Positions 8,108 to 15,983 of a DNA stretch of 39,633 bases are shown piece by piece. Source of the stretch: a virus; IMG/VR virus record IMGVR_UViG_3300018428_000060, positions 1-39,633 of that record; one strand, 5' to 3'. Each line of letters opens with the position of its first letter. Position 1 is the stretch's first letter. Both the position numbers and the translations under genes were made by a program. The notes beneath the pieces were generated by a model. The model was not told the DNA's origin and made no database searches. It saw only the letters and a list, made by a program, of their open reading frames with translations.

Positions 8108-8618
8108 AATAGTTAAAATTGATAACTATTCTTCTATAGTCATCTGTACATGATGTACCAGTGTGCATCATAGTAGCAGGGAATTTGACAAATCTATTTG
8201 CTACACTCTCTACCTTAGTTCCATCCTCAAACAAGGTATATCCATCATTCGTATTAACGTAGTATATACCCGTCAACATGTTGTCTGCATGAGGACCAAA
8301 GTCACAATGAAATGCCCAATCAAATACAACTAATTCTTCAGTTTGACTGATAGCATTTGCTTTTATTCTAGCAATCGCACTCATATCCTCCTTATCAATT
8401 ATTGGTTCTACAATATTATATGCATTACTAATAATATGTTGTTTTGAGTAAATTAGATGGACATACTGAGAGTGACCATCTCCAGGAGAATTTATACCAT
8501 TATTGAATGTCCATACACATGAGTTAGCGATGTCGCCGTTATCATAATTACCTGTCCAGTAATTATACAAATCGTTATGTATATCTGCGTCCAGATAATT
8601 ATCAACTACTTCAATCAT
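8097..8618 (-). CDS. 2OG-Fe(II) oxygenase, tandem paralog 3
   Basis: A protein of 173 residues and the last of three tandem paralogs. Iron-binding HxD is in FHCDFGPHADNM, the distal His in MMHTGTSC, and the 2OG-binding Arg in DDYRRIVINFNYY. TGIYYVNTNDGYTLFEDG is shared almost unchanged with its two upstream copies. This is the most divergent copy around the HxD motif, with an insertion after it. It overlaps the radical SAM gene start by 11 bases. Confidence 0.85.
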   Translation of the reverse strand: MIEVVDNYLDADIHNDLYNYWTGNYDNGDIANSCVWTFNNGINSPGDGHSQYVHLIYSKQHIISNAYNIVEPIIDKEDMSAIARIKANAISQTEELVVFDWAFHCDFGPHADNMLTGIYYVNTNDGYTLFEDGTKVESVANRFVKFPATMMHTGTSCTDDYRRIVINFNYYAI

Positions 8619-9132
8619 ATGTCGAATAATTAAAGTTAATCAGTAGTCTACGATCAGTTGTAGTACATGTTGTAGCAGTATGTCTTGTCGTGCATGGAAA
8701 TCTGCAAAATCTATTTGCAACACTCTCACACTTCGTTCCATCTTCAAACAATGTGTAACCATCATTAGTATTGATATAGTATATACCAGTTGTTAATGTT
8801 TGAGGGAAGTCAGTATGAAATCCTTTAATCAATGCCTTTAGATTCTCTGTTCTAACCATACAATTTGCTTTAATTCTAGCAATAGAAGACATACCCTCCT
8901 TCTTAATGATTGGTGTCATCAAATTAAATGCAGGACTAATAATACTATGCTGAGCAAATATCAAATGAGTGAAGTGAAAATGATCATCTGGGTCATTTAA
9001 TCCAACACATCCAGGGAAAAATACCCAAGAACATGAACCATTCAATGTCCCATCATCAGTGTCACCCTCAAAATATGCACGAATATTCTCAAACTCATGT
9101 TGAGGTAGATAATCATCAATAATCTCAATCAT
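8611..9132 (-). CDS. 2OG-Fe(II) oxygenase, tandem paralog 2
   Basis: A protein of 173 residues. The HxD motif is FHTDFPQ, the distal His is in TRHTATTC, and RRLLINFNYS provides the 2-oxoglutarate arginine. It is closest to the next copy upstream, with shared blocks SSIARIKANCM, GIYYINTNDGYTLFEDG and CESVANRF. The start overlaps its upstream paralog's stop by four bases and it overlaps the next paralog by eight, so the three probably arose by tandem duplication and are translated together. Confidence 0.87.
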   Translation of the reverse strand: MIEIIDDYLPQHEFENIRAYFEGDTDDGTLNGSCSWVFFPGCVGLNDPDDHFHFTHLIFAQHSIISPAFNLMTPIIKKEGMSSIARIKANCMVRTENLKALIKGFHTDFPQTLTTGIYYINTNDGYTLFEDGTKCESVANRFCRFPCTTRHTATTCTTTDRRLLINFNYSTYD

Positions 9133-9656
9133 AAGTATTCGCAGGTAGTAAAGTTAAAGTTAATCAGCAACCTACGTCTGGTGTTTGTGCATGTTGTTGC
9201 CGTATGTTTTGTAGTACAAGGGAACACAACAAATCTATTTGCAACACTATCGCACTTTTGCCCATCTTCAAACAAAGTGTATCCATCATTTGTATTGATA
9301 TAGTATATACCTGTCATCAAATCTTTAGGAAAATCTGTATGGAATCCATCCTTAAATACCATCAATTCAGGAGTCTGTAACATACAATTTGTTTTGATCC
9401 TAGCGATCGATGTCATTCCTGCTTTATCAATCAGAGGTTGGAGCAAATGAAATGCTTTTGGGACTAAAACATAATTCGCAGCAAAAACTAATGACGTGAA
9501 GTGATAATGCCCATCACCCTTCAAAGTGCATCCATCAGAATATAACCAGACACAAGAACCCTCTAAAGTTCCATCGTCCATCTCACTATTATAAAATGCA
9601 CGAATGCCTTCATAGTCATCTGGACTCAAAAAATCATCATAAACTCTAATCATCAA
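9129..9656 (-). CDS. 2OG-Fe(II) oxygenase, tandem paralog 1
   Basis: A protein of 175 residues. HxD is FHTDFPK, the distal His is in TKHTATTC, and the arginine is in RRRLLINFNFT. The N-terminus (IRVYDDFLSPDDYEGIRAF) is typical of phage prolyl-hydroxylase-like oxygenases. First translated copy of the tandem triplet. It overlaps the preceding 2OG gene (9646-10200) by 11 bases. Confidence 0.87.
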   Translation of the reverse strand: MMIRVYDDFLSPDDYEGIRAFYNSEMDDGTLEGSCVWLYSDGCTLKGDGHYHFTSLVFAANYVLVPKAFHLLQPLIDKAGMTSIARIKTNCMLQTPELMVFKDGFHTDFPKDLMTGIYYINTNDGYTLFEDGQKCDSVANRFVVFPCTTKHTATTCTNTRRRLLINFNFTTCEYL

Positions 9657-10200
9657 TATAACCAGTTGATTTAAGCATCTCTACAGCGTCGTCAAATGAC
9701 TTATGCAGAATCTGTAGACAAACACACTTACGATCAGTAATACCAGGATTAGTTGGAATAACAGAATGTGGTTTTGATACATCCAGAAGATATGCATCAC
9801 CAGGTTGTGCCATGAACCTGACTGCCTTCTTCAAGTATCCTTCATGGAATATAGCACCATCAGTCTGATTATCGATCTGCTGACGAGGAACACTATCATC
9901 AGGAGGATAGTAGAACTGAGTGATACAATCGTCAGTACTAATATAGAAATTGATGATTGCCTCAATATCACTATCAGTATGAGGAGGGATCTGATAATTT
10001 AATTCCATCAATGAGAATGTACATTGAGATCTATATCCTTTTGGAATTACCTGAAGTAGATCCTCATCATTAGTAGTATTGATGTATGAATACTTGATTC
10101 CCATAAAACCTATGGGACTATCAAGTCCATACTCAATCTTCTTGCCAGTTTTATTGTAATGATCAATTACAAACTTCTCATTCAACTTACGAAAGAACAT
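9646..10200 (-). CDS. 2OG-Fe(II) oxygenase-like protein
   Basis: I chose ATG 10198-10200 (184 residues, MFFRKLNEKFVID), because it has a strong ribosome site (TAGGAGACAAT just upstream); an in-frame ATG at 10233 lies inside the HNH gene. HxD is in PPHTDSDIEAI, followed by a beta strand NFYISTDDC and the distal His in DVSKPHSVIP, with GDAYLLD between them. This is an oxygenase of a subfamily different from the adjacent triplet. Substrate unknown. Confidence 0.78.
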   Translation of the reverse strand: MFFRKLNEKFVIDHYNKTGKKIEYGLDSPIGFMGIKYSYINTTNDEDLLQVIPKGYRSQCTFSLMELNYQIPPHTDSDIEAIINFYISTDDCITQFYYPPDDSVPRQQIDNQTDGAIFHEGYLKKAVRFMAQPGDAYLLDVSKPHSVIPTNPGITDRKCVCLQILHKSFDDAVEMLKSTGYIDD

Positions 10201-10208
10201 ATTGTCTC

Positions 10209-10685
10209 CTAGGTATAACTGTATTCCCTCCATTCAGGGACATTTGATTCTGCTAGATCAATAGCAACTGTGCTATATGGTGCTCTTGGTTGCTTCCTAA
10301 GTTTTAATTTAGTCTGCTCAAGTAATTTATCACTCTTCTTGACATTACATGTAGAACATGCTACTACCAAATTTTCCCATGTGTCTTGTCCACCCTTGCT
10401 TCTTGGAATCACATGGTCAATAGTGAGTTTAGTTGTTGCCCCACAATATTGACAAGAATTTTTATCTCTCTTATAAATCTGACTCCTGGTTGGACGATTG
10501 TTCATAATATTCCTAACAGGTATTCTAATATAATTTAATAGTCTGACAACCCTCCCAGACAGAACTTGAACCTTATCTTTTAGAACTAAAATTACTGCCC
10601 TCTTCCAATTTGTAAAATTAATTGGTTCGTAACTTGAATTAAGAACTAATATTGTCTGATTTGGTTGTATCTTAAGATGTTCCAT
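10209..10685 (-). CDS. HNH endonuclease
   Basis: A protein of 158 residues. The HNH/zinc motif is complete: Cys78-x-x-Cys81 (NSCQYCG), Asp90-His91 (TIDHVIPRSKGG), Asn105 (WENLV) and Cys110-x-x-Cys113 (CSTC). The N-terminus (ILVLNSSYEPINFTNWKRA) is that of a widely spread cyanobacterial and cyanophage HNH family. It cuts DNA; roles range from homing to host genome attack or packaging support. It lies inside the oxygenase cluster, nine bases from the next start, with no sign of having disrupted another gene. Confidence 0.9.
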   Translation of the reverse strand: MEHLKIQPNQTILVLNSSYEPINFTNWKRAVILVLKDKVQVLSGRVVRLLNYIRIPVRNIMNNRPTRSQIYKRDKNSCQYCGATTKLTIDHVIPRSKGGQDTWENLVVACSTCNVKKSDKLLEQTKLKLRKQPRAPYSTVAIDLAESNVPEWREYSYT

Positions 10686-10712
10686 ACTTGCAAGGGTATT
10701 GTGGACATTATA

Positions 10713-10946
10713 TCACCGATACATTCTATCTGACAAGTCTAAAGAAAACAGGATCTCTTCAACAGTACCATGACAACCCACAGACCTTTGAAGAATCTCT
10801 TCTTTTTTTCTTGTTAGATTCATATCCCTCAAGACATGCGGATTACTCTGCAACCAGACATATTCGTCTGGTGCAATGTCATCAAACTGACCCTTGTTTA
10901 TCTTTGATACTATACTAAAGTATTTAATCCTGTCGGAAGCTCTCAT
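10713..10946 (-). CDS. Small hypothetical protein
   Basis: A protein of 77 residues, helical and basic at the N-terminus (MRASDRIKYFSIVSKINKG). No motif is recognised. The start overlaps the upstream oxygenase-like gene by four bases. Its C-terminus (TVEEILFSLDLSDRMYR) is followed by a 27-base gap before the HNH start. Confidence 0.62.
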   Translation of the reverse strand: MRASDRIKYFSIVSKINKGQFDDIAPDEYVWLQSNPHVLRDMNLTRKKEEILQRSVGCHGTVEEILFSLDLSDRMYR

Positions 10947-11698
10947 ATTTTTGATGGGTGCATAAAATCAACAACAATAACACATCTGTAATACTTATTA
11001 GCAATCTGTTTAGGAGGCATTACTGGTTGATGGTTAATGTGTGAGTGATGAATTAGCAAAGAGTTCTCATCACCTGGAACAATGATCTCTCTATCCTTAT
11101 TCTCAATCAACGTACCAAACATCCTTGATGGATTATTAAGATAATATATCATTCCCAAGTCAAAGTTCTCATGACTGTGACTGTTCCTATAATTTATATC
11201 TAATTCATTCTTATAATCTTCTGGATTCGTTCCCTTCATCCTCTTTGCCCAGTAGGACTGAACCTTGTACTCTTTAACCCTGGGATCATTGGTTATTCTT
11301 GCATAGTTGTAAAGATGCTTTTTAACCATACTAAAGAACACATACCAACTGGTATAATGCATCAACTTCCTATGTGGTAATTCATTAGTCGCCTCTACAG
11401 ACCTATCCCATTTATCCTTACTGATTCTTAATTCATCATCAATATCATCTAAGAGATAATCCATATGGTGACGACTGAGCATATTATATGCTCGGTAAAT
11501 CGTATTACCACAAAAATCAAAATACTCCACATCCCTATTATCTTTCCAATAAGGATCTGTTGTTATTTGCTGAGGAACTACCCTGTTAATTCTATAGTAT
11601 TCATCTTTTATGATCTCATCCAATCGTTCAGATGGAGATACTCCCGCTTTTATTGCAAGTTTTTCTAAAAGATCTAAGAGTTCACCATCAAGTATCAT
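10943..11698 (-). CDS. Putative 2OG-type (HxH) oxygenase with N-terminal helical region
   Basis: A protein of 251 residues. The C-terminal half has the HxH variant of the double-stranded beta-helix: NSHSHENFDLGMIYYLNNPS, then PGDENSLLIHHSHINHQPV with the distal His and CVIVVDFMHP as the last strand. The first 120 residues are mostly helical (LDLLEKLAIKAGVSPSERL) with no clear relative. It overlaps the radical SAM gene by 11 bases, repeating the radical SAM plus oxygenase pairing seen at 7256-8618. Function inferred only at fold level. Confidence 0.6.
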   Translation of the reverse strand: MILDGELLDLLEKLAIKAGVSPSERLDEIIKDEYYRINRVVPQQITTDPYWKDNRDVEYFDFCGNTIYRAYNMLSRHHMDYLLDDIDDELRISKDKWDRSVEATNELPHRKLMHYTSWYVFFSMVKKHLYNYARITNDPRVKEYKVQSYWAKRMKGTNPEDYKNELDINYRNSHSHENFDLGMIYYLNNPSRMFGTLIENKDREIIVPGDENSLLIHHSHINHQPVMPPKQIANKYYRCVIVVDFMHPSKI

Positions 11699-12506
11699 AT
11701 TTCTTCTTCCAATAACTCACAGGTAAAAGAGGGTTAGATGGACTAAAATATTGCTCAGTAGCAGGACACATGGAACAAAACGATTCTTCTTTGCGTGTGA
11801 AGAAGTCCTTCAATTCTTTATCATCACAAGTATGCTCAAGAGGAACGTATTTTAAATAAGGATCCCACTTCTCAGATAGATTATACTTCTCTGCTTGCAT
11901 AGGAAGGTATGCTAATGCAGGACACTTCCACAACTTACCCTGATGTAGTTGCACACATAATCTTGATACACATGCATTCCAACTTGATTTAGGATTATTG
12001 TCTTCAAAGGGTTCCATCTTGTCACCAAACCCCTTATATTGTGCCAACCAATGAACAACAGATGGTCTCATCTCAACAGGAGCACCTTTAGTGATCCAGT
12101 CCTTCATTAATCTATAGATTGGTTCAAACTTATTGCGATAGTCTGGATTACTATCATCATGAACAGATACAGCAAGTGTTGTATTGGTTTCTTTTAACGC
12201 TACTGCTAAATCAGGATGCCTATGCAGGAAGAATCCATTAGATACAATCTCAATGTAAGAGTTTGGCCATTTCCTTCTAGTCAGATATACAAACTCAGTA
12301 AGATCTGGATGGAGGCTTGGTTCACCACCCATCAGAGTAATCCTTTTTGGTAGAACTCTTTTATTCCAGTTGTCATACCATTCAGAGGTAGTCTCTAAAC
12401 TAACCTTACCAGAATGTCCCTGATTCATGTAGTGAGTACATCCCTCACATGTAAGATTACATGAATGAGTTAAGTGTAACTGTAGTTCATGTGGTACTTT
12501 TAACAT
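11688..12506 (-). CDS. Radical SAM protein with C-terminal SPASM/twitch-like cysteines (copy 2)
   Basis: A protein of 272 residues, paralogous to 7256-8107. Cys16, Cys20 and Cys23 form CX3CX2C in HSCNLTCEGCTHYMNQG, followed by MGGEPSL. The C-terminal block (KLWKCPALAYLPMQAEKYN and FCSMCPA) is nearly identical to copy 1. The central substrate-facing part differs more, suggesting two related substrates or successive steps. It abuts an HxH oxygenase on each side. Confidence 0.88.
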   Translation of the reverse strand: MLKVPHELQLHLTHSCNLTCEGCTHYMNQGHSGKVSLETTSEWYDNWNKRVLPKRITLMGGEPSLHPDLTEFVYLTRRKWPNSYIEIVSNGFFLHRHPDLAVALKETNTTLAVSVHDDSNPDYRNKFEPIYRLMKDWITKGAPVEMRPSVVHWLAQYKGFGDKMEPFEDNNPKSSWNACVSRLCVQLHQGKLWKCPALAYLPMQAEKYNLSEKWDPYLKYVPLEHTCDDKELKDFFTRKEESFCSMCPATEQYFSPSNPLLPVSYWKKKYDT

Positions 12507-13039
12507 TACCCTATATTTGCGGATAGAATCATCCTTCTAACATCAGACTGATTAGTTGGTACATAGTGTGCCAACCCAGATGGGAACATAACTAAAGTCC
12601 CCTCCTCAACACCTTCTGGTTCCCACTCCAAAAGATTACCATCATCAAGACTCATAAAAGGACACACAAATGTGGTTGGTCTATGATGCTCAGGATCATA
12701 CATTATGTAGCAAACCATGCTCAGGTTCCCCAGTCCATGGTTATGAATAGCATGAGAATGTGCTAAGTCATAGGTTTGGAACCATGCATTAGCGACTCTC
12801 GGTGCCCTCTTATACTTGACCATATCTTTGGAAGCTTTTCTAATGTCATCGAACAGAATAGTTTCAATCAAGATATGATAATTATTATCCTGTTCAAAAT
12901 CAGAATTTTGCTCACCCTCATCCATATTATCCTGGGCAAATCTATCGTAAATATCCAGGAGTTTTTGCTTCTTCTCTTCCCAGTTCTCAATCTTTGTTTG
13001 GTAAAAGGGAATAGCAAACTTCTCAATAAAATTCTTCAT
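12506..13039 (-). CDS. Putative 2OG-Fe(II) oxygenase (HxH type)
   Basis: I chose ATG 13037-13039 (MKNFIEKFAIPFYQ, 177 residues); a GTG at 13075 in the same frame would overlap the upstream gene by 53 bases. The fold marks are AHSHAIHNHGLGNLSMVCYI (metal-binding His-x-His), PEGVEEGTLVMFPSGLAHYVP with the distal His, and RRMILSANIG with the 2OG Arg. This resembles the family with an HxH rather than HxD motif. Substrate unknown. Confidence 0.7.
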   Translation of the reverse strand: MKNFIEKFAIPFYQTKIENWEEKKQKLLDIYDRFAQDNMDEGEQNSDFEQDNNYHILIETILFDDIRKASKDMVKYKRAPRVANAWFQTYDLAHSHAIHNHGLGNLSMVCYIMYDPEHHRPTTFVCPFMSLDDGNLLEWEPEGVEEGTLVMFPSGLAHYVPTNQSDVRRMILSANIG

Positions 13040-13214
13040 TCCTTCGGCGGTCAAGATATTCAATAATTTCAGCACGCCATTCTAGCAGTTCGTGATAACA
13101 CTTCTGCTCATGAGCGTCTTGGCGCAACTCATGGTCGGGCTTCAGCACACTCTCGTAAAAGATGTAGAATGCATCCTTACGTTTTTCTTGTTTTGTTGTG
13201 TTGTCCCAATCCAT
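13023..13214 (-). CDS. Small charged hypothetical protein
   Basis: A protein of 63 residues, highly charged and probably all helical (ELLEWRAEIIEYLDRRRNEE). It starts one base before the stop of the upstream oxygenase gene and overlaps the next gene by 17 bases. No family recognised. Confidence 0.6.
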   Translation of the reverse strand: MDWDNTTKQEKRKDAFYIFYESVLKPDHELRQDAHEQKCYHELLEWRAEIIEYLDRRRNEEFY

Positions 13215-13706
13215 TTAAATCTCCTTTGTAACTTTAAGTCCACCCACAAAAACCTGTTTACTTTTTGAGTATTCAGACGAATGTGGAATCATCGAAGAGA
13301 ATAGTAAAACCGTACCCTTTTTTGGAGTTACCCTATACTGTTCGTTTAGATGAAGAACAGTGACACCATCAAGACAGTCGTTAAGGTACAATATAAAACT
13401 ATAGTCCTCGTTGTGTTTGTGTGAGTGCTTTGACATTATACCACCATTGGTATAATCTACCATGTGCATGTAATGGTACTTTAGAATTTGACCAGTAACC
13501 TCTTCTGATCTTTTTAACAATCTGCCAGTATAGTTATAAAACTTATCGGGTAGTTTAAAATTCAGCAGATTAAGAGTAGCAGAGCAACTTGGTGACAAAG
13601 AACTCTGCTTATGATCAATTACTTCGGGGTTTGCCATACAAACCTTCAGTAAGAGGGTAAAATACTCTGTTACTTTTTCACTAACTTCAAACTTCTTGAT
13701 CATCAT
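13215..13706 (-). CDS. Putative 2OG-Fe(II) oxygenase (HxH type)
   Basis: A protein of 163 residues. MSKHSHKHNEDYSFILYLND carries the His-rich metal site and first strand, TPKKGTVLLFSSMIPHSSEY the distal His, and QVFVGGLKV the closing strand. It is a fold-level relative of the genes at 12506, 28441 and 31412. It lies between small hypothetical genes in the same operon. Substrate unknown. Confidence 0.7.
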   Translation of the reverse strand: MMIKKFEVSEKVTEYFTLLLKVCMANPEVIDHKQSSLSPSCSATLNLLNFKLPDKFYNYTGRLLKRSEEVTGQILKYHYMHMVDYTNGGIMSKHSHKHNEDYSFILYLNDCLDGVTVLHLNEQYRVTPKKGTVLLFSSMIPHSSEYSKSKQVFVGGLKVTKEI

Positions 13707-13878
13707 CTACTGGATTGATGTCTACAATCTGAGATACTGGGACTTCATGCTCACCACCAATTAAATACCAGTGCTCTCCATCCCTCTCACCACAATACAT
13801 GATCTCACTGCTAGGAAATTTATTCTCCCTAAGCATTGCCTGTAGTTGCAGATGAACCAACTCAGATCGTGATATCAT
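13687..13878 (-). CDS. Small hypothetical protein
   Basis: A protein of 63 residues beginning MISRSELVHLQLQAML at ATG 13876-13878; two earlier in-frame ATGs (13887 and 13899) also exist inside the upstream gene. The second half is beta-rich (EIMYCGERDGEHWYLIGGE), the end acidic. No function recognised. Confidence 0.58.
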   Translation of the reverse strand: MISRSELVHLQLQAMLRENKFPSSEIMYCGERDGEHWYLIGGEHEVPVSQIVDINPVDDDQEV

Positions 13879-14083
13879 CGTTCCCATAAACCTCAACATA
13901 CTTTTTAATCAGAGAATCTCGCATATCATGATATGGCGTGAGATCCAGATCATACTCGTCACCAAAGTTCCAATTATCTGCTTGCTGAATAGCAGCAATA
14001 GCTGCCTGGATCATAGTCTTCAGACCTTCCTTGTCACATGTGATTGTCACCAGGGTGTCTGGATGCGGGTCAAGGTTCATCAT
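13862..14083 (-). CDS. Small acidic hypothetical protein
   Basis: A protein of 73 residues with an Ala-rich helix (TMIQAAIAAIQQADNW) and an acidic C-terminus. It overlaps its upstream neighbour by four bases. No function recognised. Confidence 0.6.
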   Translation of the reverse strand: MMNLDPHPDTLVTITCDKEGLKTMIQAAIAAIQQADNWNFGDEYDLDLTPYHDMRDSLIKKYVEVYGNDDITI

Positions 14084-14307
14084 GATACAAAAACAGTTCC
14101 TTTTTTAATTTGGGTACGATGTTTTTTGATAAAGGTGTGGGCAGACTTCTCAGTCTTACAAACCTTCAGCTGCTCTCCATTATACACTACTACAAGAGAT
14201 TTTGAACCTGCAAGTGGGACAGCAGCATAACCGTCCCTAGTCACAAATCCTTCTTTACAATCCTTGTAAAAATTGTAAATCTCCTTTAGTTCTTTGTCAG
14301 TAGTCAT
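14080..14307 (-). CDS. Small basic hypothetical protein
   Basis: A protein of 75 residues with a small beta-sheet look (GYAAVPLAGSKSLVVVYNGE) and a Lys-rich tail (KKHRTQIKKG). It is coupled by four-base overlaps to both neighbours. No family recognised. Confidence 0.6.
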   Translation of the reverse strand: MTTDKELKEIYNFYKDCKEGFVTRDGYAAVPLAGSKSLVVVYNGEQLKVCKTEKSAHTFIKKHRTQIKKGTVFVS

Positions 14308-14738
14308 CCTTTACTAAAACTCAAAGTGATTCGTGGTTCAATAGTGATTGGGTTGTGATATACCCAGGCGGGAATGTACAGTCCATCCCCAGGATACAAT
14401 GTTACCACATTTTTGTCATCAAATTGGTATGTCATCCTACCTCTTGACTGGACAATGAGAACGTCTTGGTCATCATTATGTCTTCCGAGTGTCTCTGCAC
14501 CTACTTTACGAGAGGTATACATGTGCATTGCTTCGTAACCACGCTCCTCCAAAAACTTTTTGTAAATGTTCTGCATAAATCCAGGAGTACATCCACAGTC
14601 AATGCACAAATCAGTGTCATCACTGACTGCCCTGTAAGTTTCATTCTCTTTCTCTAAGTCAATCTGCTTCGCAACATCTAACCAACTGATGTTTTTGGCG
14701 AATAAGTATTGCTTTTTATGGTGAGTATATTGAATCAT
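14304..14738 (-). CDS. JmjC/cupin-4-like oxygenase domain protein
   Basis: A protein of 144 residues. The C-terminal two-thirds follows the JmjC/cupin-4 plan: HxD at His87-x-Asp89 in RHNDDQDVLIVQ, SRGRMTYQF, LYPGDGLYIPAW, and the distal His128 in VYHNP. Relatives of this plan include ribosomal oxygenases (RoxA type) and other JmjC hydroxylases. The residues needed for Fe(II) are present. It has four-base overlaps with the helicase upstream and the small gene downstream. It may hydroxylate a protein or nucleotide; unknown. Confidence 0.72.
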   Translation of the reverse strand: MIQYTHHKKQYLFAKNISWLDVAKQIDLEKENETYRAVSDDTDLCIDCGCTPGFMQNIYKKFLEERGYEAMHMYTSRKVGAETLGRHNDDQDVLIVQSRGRMTYQFDDKNVVTLYPGDGLYIPAWVYHNPITIEPRITLSFSKG

Positions 14739-15970
14739 CGTTTGATAGTAGCGATAGCGGGTTGACCCTGTACAAATACGGTGTTGACGACCTTCTCAAG
14801 TCGCTTAACTGTGGAGATTCCAACGTTGCTGTAAACAGGAACGTGAACCAGACCAAATGGTTTAGAGTATTGCTTGGTATCACCAGGGATGAGAGTGCCC
14901 TGCTTGATGCCTTGAATGTCATCCAGGTGCAGACGAATGACACGTCCAACCGACTGACACATCTCAATGACATTCATCTGACGCATGAGAACAAGAGAAG
15001 TCAGACCAGGGACGGAGATGCCCTCACTCAGAATAGAGTAGTGGAGAACAACAAACTTCTTATCAGGATCAGCACCAAAGGCACGGACAAGGTTGAAGAA
15101 GTGCTCACGAGTGACCTTCTGATCATTATGGAAGGCACCATGCTTACTGGTGATCCAAAGCAGGTCATAACCCAAAGCACGAACCTCAGACATGAAGTCT
15201 GTAGTTGCAAGCATACGCATCATAACCTTTGTATTGGGTGCTGCGATCAGCACCTTATCCATGCAATCTTCATTCCTCAGTGTATCTAGGAGGGTATCAC
15301 AATCTCCTTGTGCAGCATCTTCTCCCTTCTCCCTGTGAACACCAATAGGAATGGCATTGATCTTAGGAGGAAGAATAGATCCGTTCTCTACCAACTCTGT
15401 AGCAGGCACGTTGTAGATGATTCCGCCATACACGGGATCATTCATCCCGTACTTCCGATAAGTGGCAGTGTACTTAGGAGTAGCAGTAAAGAAGTAACTG
15501 CGGCGAGCACCAGCAGAGATAAACCTGGTAGGACCAAAGAAGTTCTTCTTGATTGAGTTGTGCGCTTCATCAAAGTAGACAACATCTACAGATATATTAG
15601 ACTCTTGAATACGATGAAGAGAGTGATATGTAGTAAATATTAACAAATGACCAGGAGTGTACTCCTGCCACAAGCGAATCTCCTCAGGATTGGTTGTTGT
15701 GTGATGTGATCCACTGCCAGAGTGGACATGAAGAACAGCAGCGTTGGTGATGTGCTCAGTAAACTCAGCAGATAACTGCTGTGCCAGCAGCAGGCGAGGA
15801 GCAACCACCACAATAGTCTTGCGACCAGGGGTAGCAAGCTCACGCTTAGCGTCAGAGATGGCAATAAAAGTCTTGCCCCCACCAGTGGGGACAACAATGA
15901 TGCCGTTAGACCACTGGGTCATGACATCAAGTGCCTTTGACTGGTGAGGGCGAAGTTGCATTGAACCCAT
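14735..15970 (-). CDS. SF2 DEAH-box helicase
   Basis: I chose ATG 15968-15970 (MGSMQLRPHQSKALDV, about 411 residues), because the in-frame ORF to 16093 overlaps the methyltransferase gene by 110 bases and its extra N-terminus is not helicase-like. Motifs in order: the LRPHQ Q-like motif, Walker A VVPTGGGKTF, DEAHN (motif II), TATPKYTA (III), SEGISVPGL (V) and QSVGRVIRL (VI). This resembles the Res/type I-III restriction and UvsW-like translocases more than T4 UvsW itself. It is the last gene of the helicase/methyltransferase operon. It probably moves along or remodels DNA. Confidence 0.88.
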   Translation of the reverse strand: MGSMQLRPHQSKALDVMTQWSNGIIVVPTGGGKTFIAISDAKRELATPGRKTIVVVAPRLLLAQQLSAEFTEHITNAAVLHVHSGSGSHHTTTNPEEIRLWQEYTPGHLLIFTTYHSLHRIQESNISVDVVYFDEAHNSIKKNFFGPTRFISAGARRSYFFTATPKYTATYRKYGMNDPVYGGIIYNVPATELVENGSILPPKINAIPIGVHREKGEDAAQGDCDTLLDTLRNEDCMDKVLIAAPNTKVMMRMLATTDFMSEVRALGYDLLWITSKHGAFHNDQKVTREHFFNLVRAFGADPDKKFVVLHYSILSEGISVPGLTSLVLMRQMNVIEMCQSVGRVIRLHLDDIQGIKQGTLIPGDTKQYSKPFGLVHVPVYSNVGISTVKRLEKVVNTVFVQGQPAIATIKR

Positions 15971-15983
15971 ATCGATAGAGATA

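Noticed and set aside
14735-15970. T4 UvsW assignment for the second helicase
   Set aside because: Motif spacing and the DEAH/TATP/QSVGR motifs fit a restriction-type Res helicase better; the UvsW N-terminal domain is not seen.
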